Assembly: GCA_017631745.1 (NCBI GenBank)
Contig: JAGBSR010000229.1
Span: 1-10,142, forward strand
Direction of reading: 5' to 3'
Source of the DNA: Clostridia bacterium
Lineage (GTDB): Bacteria > Bacillota > Clostridia > Oscillospirales > Acutalibacteraceae
Length of the DNA stretch: 10,142 nucleotides
A program made the position numbers and the translations under genes. Position 1 is the stretch's first letter, and every line of letters begins with the position of its first letter. Under the pieces are notes generated by a model. That model searched no databases. It saw nothing but the letters and a program-made list of their open reading frames with translations, and was not told the origin of the DNA. Below are positions 6,859-10,142 of the stretch, one piece after another.

Positions 6859-6876
6859 AGCAAAAGTTGCTTTTTT
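6859..6876 (+). terminator. Weak terminator candidate after the argF-carA-carB operon
   Basis: A 5-bp stem AGCAA/TTGCT with a 3-base loop runs straight into TTTTTT, and a second T-run follows at about 6883. The stem is short, so read-through is likely. Together with the stronger hairpin upstream it is the best candidate end of the operon. The rest of the 6757-6978 spacer shows no gene and no clear promoter for dusB. Confidence 0.4.
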
Positions 6877-6978
6877 AGTCGCTTTTTCAACCGCTCGGAG
6901 TATATTCATACGCCTTCGGGGTGAAGAAAACGCCTTCTGCATCTTAATCTGACAGTTCCATGTATAAGGAATTTTATT

Positions 6979-7947
6979 ATGAAAATAGGTAATATAGAAA
7001 TAGACTCCCGCACTGCTGCGCTTGCCCCTATGGCGGGTGTTGCGGACAGAGCCTTCCGTGAAATCTGCCACGAATACGGTGCAGGTTATGTTGTCAGCGA
7101 AATGGTCAGCAGCAAGGGCCTTACAATGTGCGACAGAAAGAGCAAATCTCTTCTTTTGCTCAGTGATATGGAGCGACCTGCCGCTGCACAGATTTTCGGC
7201 TCTGACCCTGAAATTATGGCGCAGAGTGCTGTCGAGTGCCTTAAGTTCAATCCCGATGCTATCGATATCAATATGGGCTGTCCTGCACCTAAAATTGCAG
7301 GCAACGGGGGAGGGAGTGCTCTTCTGAAAGACCCTGATCTTGCCGAAAGAATAATGAAAAGTGTCCGCAAGGCTGTTGATATTCCCGTGACGGTAAAGAT
7401 AAGACTCGGTTGGGATGCGGATAACATCAACTGTGTTGATATGGCAAAGCGTGCTGAAAATGCAGGTATGGATGCCATCACAGTTCACGGCAGAACAAGA
7501 ATGCAGATGTACGCTCCGCCCGTTGACAGACAGATGATTGCCGAAGTCAAGAGAAATGTCAGCATTCCCGTAATAGCAAACGGAGATATAGTTGACGGCA
7601 TATCCGCGGCAAAAATGATTGAAGAAACCAACTGCGACTACATTATGGTGGGCAGGGGAGCTCTCGGCAGACCCTGGGTATTCAGTCAGATAAATGCATA
7701 TTTAAAGCACGAAGCTGTTTTACCCGAGCCGCCTGTAGCCGAAAGAATGAGAGTTATGGTGCGCCATATCAAGCTTATATGTCAGTATAAGGGTGAAAGA
7801 GTCGGCATAAAAGAGGCGAGAAAGCACGCCGCCTGGTACATTAAAGGCATACACGGCGCCGCTCAGTACCGTCAGCAGGTCGGCACTCTCAGCAGTATTG
7901 AACAGCTTGAAGAGCTCGCTTATAAGATTACTATGGAAAATCTTTAA
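6979..7947 (+). CDS. dusB: tRNA dihydrouridine synthase (DusB family)
   Basis: This FMN enzyme reduces specific uridines in the tRNA D loop to dihydrouridine with NADPH. The 322-residue protein has a normal length and the family's TIM-barrel motifs in order: APMAGVADRAFR (16-27), QIFGSDP (71-77), DINMGCPAPKI (96-106) with catalytic Cys101, GNGGGSALL (108-116), KIRLGWD (140-146), TVHGRTR (168-174), the FMN phosphate-binding IANGDI (199-204) and GRGALGRPW (225-233), and the C-terminal RKHAAWYIKG (281-290) of the RNA-binding helical domain. The ATG has AAGGA 8 bases upstream. It is 222 bases past carB and 15 bases before the peptidase gene, which it probably co-transcribes. The assignment to DusB rather than another Dus paralogue rests on the NMGCPAPKI and RKHAAWY motifs. 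Confidence 0.94.
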   Translation: MKIGNIEIDSRTAALAPMAGVADRAFREICHEYGAGYVVSEMVSSKGLTMCDRKSKSLLLLSDMERPAAAQIFGSDPEIMAQSAVECLKFNPDAIDINMGCPAPKIAGNGGGSALLKDPDLAERIMKSVRKAVDIPVTVKIRLGWDADNINCVDMAKRAENAGMDAITVHGRTRMQMYAPPVDRQMIAEVKRNVSIPVIANGDIVDGISAAKMIEETNCDYIMVGRGALGRPWVFSQINAYLKHEAVLPEPPVAERMRVMVRHIKLICQYKGERVGIKEARKHAAWYIKGIHGAAQYRQQVGTLSSIEQLEELAYKITMENL

Positions 7948-7962
7948 AAGGAAGTGTCTGAA

Positions 7963-8880
7963 ATGACAGACTCAACAAAAATAATATTCGCCAACCATGA
8001 AGTCAGAAAAACAAAGCTTCAAAAAACTTATTTTATTGAATGGGTAACGGAATATATAAAAAATCTCGGTTATGAGGTTAAAATTGAAAAAGGTCCCTTC
8101 GGGGCAAGAAATATTGTTGTAGGAGATGTGAGTAAGGCAAAAGCTATTTTTACTGCTCATTATGATACTTGTGCAGTTATGCCTCTGCCTAATTTTATCA
8201 CACCGAAAAGCATTGCCTGCTATCTTCTGTATCAGCTTTTTCTCAGCGTGTTTATAATAGCTCTGCCTGTTGCCGTAGCTTTTATCGTCGGTTTGTTAGA
8301 GCCTATGCTTATGCCGATTGTTACTTTTGTCGGTATATATGCAATAGTAGCTCTTATGATGTTCGGTCCTGCCAATAAACACACTGCAAATGATAATACC
8401 TCAGGCGTTACAGCTGTTTTAGATTTGTTGACCGCTTTGCCCGAAGATAAAAAGGGAGAGGTTGCATTTGTTCTTTTCGATTTGGAAGAAGCAGGACTTC
8501 TAGGCTCTTCTGGATTTGCTAAAAAGCACAGAAAAGAAATCAAGGATACACCTCTTATAAATTTTGACTGTGTATCTGACGGCGAAAATATTATCTTTGC
8601 CTTAAACCGCAAAGCAAAAAGCTTTAAAGAGCAATTGGAAAATGCCTATATATCCGATGGAAAATTCAGTGTCGAAGTTTGTCAGAAGGGAGTTTTCTAT
8701 CCATCTGACCAGATGAATGTACCCTTGGGTGTAGGTGTGGCCGCACTCAAAAAGAGCAAGAAATTCGGCGTTCTTTATATGGATAAAATCCATACAAAAA
8801 AGGACACGGTGTATCAGCAGGATAATATAGATTTTCTTGTGAAAGGCTCTTTGAGGTTTATCGACAGTATACAGCCCTAA
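7963..8880 (+). CDS. M28-type zinc metallopeptidase with a membrane hairpin
   Basis: The 305-residue protein shows the metal ligands of family M28 aminopeptidases in order: TAHYDT (H66, D68), NDNTSG (D144, bridging), FDLEEAGLLGS (E175 catalytic base, E176 ligand), FDCVSDG (D202) and KIHTKKDT (H277). Between the first two motifs lie two hydrophobic stretches, about residues 84-112 and 114-135, likely a pair of membrane segments. These would leave both halves of the active site on the same side, probably the cytoplasm because there is no signal peptide. Substrate is unknown; removal of N-terminal residues from peptides is the family's usual role. ATG 7963 is chosen because AAAAGGA ends 10 bases upstream; an in-frame GTG at 7954 is only 1 base from it. 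Codons are more AT-rich (ttt, tta, ata) than in carAB or asnS, suggesting lower expression or a different history. Confidence 0.88.
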   Translation: MTDSTKIIFANHEVRKTKLQKTYFIEWVTEYIKNLGYEVKIEKGPFGARNIVVGDVSKAKAIFTAHYDTCAVMPLPNFITPKSIACYLLYQLFLSVFIIALPVAVAFIVGLLEPMLMPIVTFVGIYAIVALMMFGPANKHTANDNTSGVTAVLDLLTALPEDKKGEVAFVLFDLEEAGLLGSSGFAKKHRKEIKDTPLINFDCVSDGENIIFALNRKAKSFKEQLENAYISDGKFSVEVCQKGVFYPSDQMNVPLGVGVAALKKSKKFGVLYMDKIHTKKDTVYQQDNIDFLVKGSLRFIDSIQP

Positions 8881-8922
8881 AAAGTGATAAAACCACAGTG
8901 AAAATCCTTGATTTTTAGGCTG
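8872..8922. repeat. Imperfect inverted repeat spanning peptidase stop and asnS promoter
   Basis: CAGCCCTAAAAA (8872-8883, including the peptidase stop codon) is complementary to TTTTTAGGCTG (8912-8922) over 11 bp with one bulged C. A smaller AAAATC/GATTTT hairpin lies within. No T-run follows, so I do not call it an intrinsic terminator. Its right arm overlaps the asnS -35 box. Confidence 0.4.
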
Positions 8923-8936
8923 AAAACTGATATAAT
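8908..8936 (+). promoter_or_regulatory. Promoter of asnS
   Basis: TTGATT (8908-8913) and a perfect TATAAT (8931-8936) are 17 bases apart. Transcription should start near 8943, leaving a leader of only about 38 bases. That is far too short for a T-box, and no T-box sequence is seen. Confidence 0.85.
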
Positions 8937-8980
8937 ATCTAATCAATGTGTAAATTACTCTAATATGGAGGGAAATATAT

Positions 8981-10142
8981 ATGAAACGTACAGAAATCAG
9001 TAAGCTCTATGAAAACGCTGAACAGTTTACAGGTGCCCCCGTAACAGTTTGCGGCTGGATACGTACCAACAGAGACTCAAAGGTTTTAGGCTTTATGGAG
9101 CTCAACGACGGCAGCTGTTTTAAGGGCGTGCAGGTTGTATTCGAAAAAGACAAGATTGACAACTTTGCTGAGGTTGCAAAATATAATGTAGGTGCTGCGG
9201 TTATCGTTGAGGGTGACCTTATTCTCACTCCCGAAGCTAAACAGCCCTTCGAAATCAACGCTACAAAGGTGACACTTGAAGGCGCATCTGCTCCCGAGTA
9301 TCCTCTTCAGAAAAAGAGACACTCACTTGAGTACCTCAGAACAATTGCGCACCTTCGTCCCCGCACAAATATCTATTCAGCATCATTCAGAGTACGCTCA
9401 GTGGCTGCTCAGGCTATTCATCGCTTCTTTGAAAGCGAGGGCTTCATCTATGCACACACACCTCTTATCTCCTGCAGTGACTGTGAGGGTGCAGGTGAGA
9501 TGTTCAGAGTAACAACTCTCGATATGGAAAATCCTCCCAAGGATGAAAACGGCAACATCGACTACAGCGAAGACTTCTTCGGCAAGAGTGCATTCCTTAC
9601 CGTATCAGGTCAGCTTCAGGGCGAAATTATGGCTCAGGCTTTCGGTAAGATTTATACCTTCGGCCCCACATTCAGAGCTGAAAAGAGCTACACACAGCGT
9701 CACGCAGCAGAATTCTGGATGATCGAGCCTGAAATTGCTTTCGCAGACCTTATGGACGATATGGCACTTGCTGAAAGAATGATCAAGTTCGTAATTAAAT
9801 ATGTTATGGAAAACTGCAAGCAGGATATCGAATTCCTCAATCAGTTTGTTGATAAAGGTCTTGTTGAAAGACTTACAGCAGTTGCTTCATCAGATTTTGC
9901 ACGTGTGACATACACAGATGCAGTTAAAATGCTTGAAGAACACAACGACGAGTTTGAGTTCAAAGTATTCTGGGGCTGTGACCTTCAGACAGAGCACGAG
10001 AGATATCTTACAGAAACTATCTTCAAAAAGCCTGTTTTCGTTACATACTATCCCAAAGAGATCAAGGCTTTCTATATGAGACTCAATGACGACGGCAAGA
10101 CAGTTGCTGCCTGCGACCCTCTGGTTATGGGCATCGGTGATA
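8981..10142 (+). CDS. asnS: Asparaginyl-tRNA synthetase, 3' end beyond the window
   Basis: This enzyme charges tRNA-Asn with asparagine using ATP in the cytosol. The visible 387 residues contain the N-terminal OB-fold anticodon-binding domain (VCGWIRTNRDSK at 23-34, ELNDGSCF at 40-47). The class II catalytic core follows: motif 1 around RPRTNIYSASFRVRS (126-140), CEGAGEMFRVTTLD (168-181), LTVSGQLQGE (206-215), and motif 2 FGPTFRAEKSYTQRHAAEF (227-245) followed by WMIEPE. These motifs and the insert after the VTTLD strand favour AsnRS over AspRS. Motif 3 and roughly the last 75-80 residues lie beyond the window. The ATG has GGAGGG 8 bases upstream. The gene has its own promoter and its codon use matches carAB, as expected for a highly expressed gene. 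Confidence 0.95.
   Translation, partial: MKRTEISKLYENAEQFTGAPVTVCGWIRTNRDSKVLGFMELNDGSCFKGVQVVFEKDKIDNFAEVAKYNVGAAVIVEGDLILTPEAKQPFEINATKVTLEGASAPEYPLQKKRHSLEYLRTIAHLRPRTNIYSASFRVRSVAAQAIHRFFESEGFIYAHTPLISCSDCEGAGEMFRVTTLDMENPPKDENGNIDYSEDFFGKSAFLTVSGQLQGEIMAQAFGKIYTFGPTFRAEKSYTQRHAAEFWMIEPEIAFADLMDDMALAERMIKFVIKYVMENCKQDIEFLNQFVDKGLVERLTAVASSDFARVTYTDAVKMLEEHNDEFEFKVFWGCDLQTEHERYLTETIFKKPVFVTYYPKEIKAFYMRLNDDGKTVAACDPLVMGIGD

Noticed and set aside
6772..7488. 238-codon minus-strand ORF opposite dusB and the spacer
   Set aside because: It is antisense to a well-conserved gene, has no Shine-Dalgarno site or recognisable domain, and exists because dusB's codon pattern leaves few stops on that strand.
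8937..8980. T-box riboswitch before asnS
   Set aside because: The leader is only about 38 bases and lacks the T-box sequence and a terminator/antiterminator pair.
1..10142. Mobile elements, phage genes, CRISPR arrays or defence genes
   Set aside because: No transposase, integrase, spaced direct-repeat array or known defence domain was found in any frame.

Overview
The window reads as a low-to-moderate GC Firmicutes chromosome, most likely class Clostridia in the Oscillospirales/Ruminococcaceae range. This is inferred from gene content, strong Shine-Dalgarno sites, near-consensus housekeeping promoters and heavy use of ctt/ctc Leu, tca Ser, aca Thr and ccc Pro codons; no marker gene fixes the genus. 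There is no sign of phage, insertion sequences or CRISPR. Gene content is mostly core metabolism and translation, but two of the enzymes are built very unusually.

Layout. Positions 1-112 hold a GC-rich, gene-free block with a perfect inverted repeat. A tRNA-Leu(GAG) gene with its own promoter and terminator lies on the minus strand (113-294). All other genes are on the plus strand. Positions 421-600 look like a self-contained small transcription unit: promoter, possible 30-residue hydrophobic ORF, and a strong intrinsic terminator whose stem contains the ORF's stop codon. A second promoter (613-641) and an 8-bp inverted repeat beside the ribosome binding site (671-693) precede argF. Then argF (ornithine carbamoyltransferase), carA and carB (carbamoyl phosphate synthetase) follow as one operon, with carA and carB 3 bp apart. 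Hairpins and a weak terminator candidate fill 6757-6978. Next come dusB (tRNA dihydrouridine synthase) and an M28-type metallopeptidase with a membrane hairpin, 15 bp apart. After a new promoter comes asnS, cut off by the window end.

The striking part is the arginine/carbamoyl phosphate operon. CarA has kept its fold motifs but lost the class I glutaminase catalytic Cys, His and Glu (Gly, Glu and Thr at those places), so it should not release ammonia from glutamine. CarB is intact through both ATP-grasp halves and the MGS-like allosteric domain, then continues without a stop into a complete diaminopimelate epimerase (DapF)-like domain of about 277 residues. In that domain the first catalytic Cys is Ala, while the second Cys and the substrate-binding motifs remain. 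The simplest reading is an ammonia-dependent carbamoyl phosphate synthetase feeding OTC to make citrulline, carrying a C-terminal DapF-fold domain that has lost normal two-base epimerase chemistry and may have a new ligand-binding or regulatory role. The sequence changes are seen directly; the functional reading is inference.
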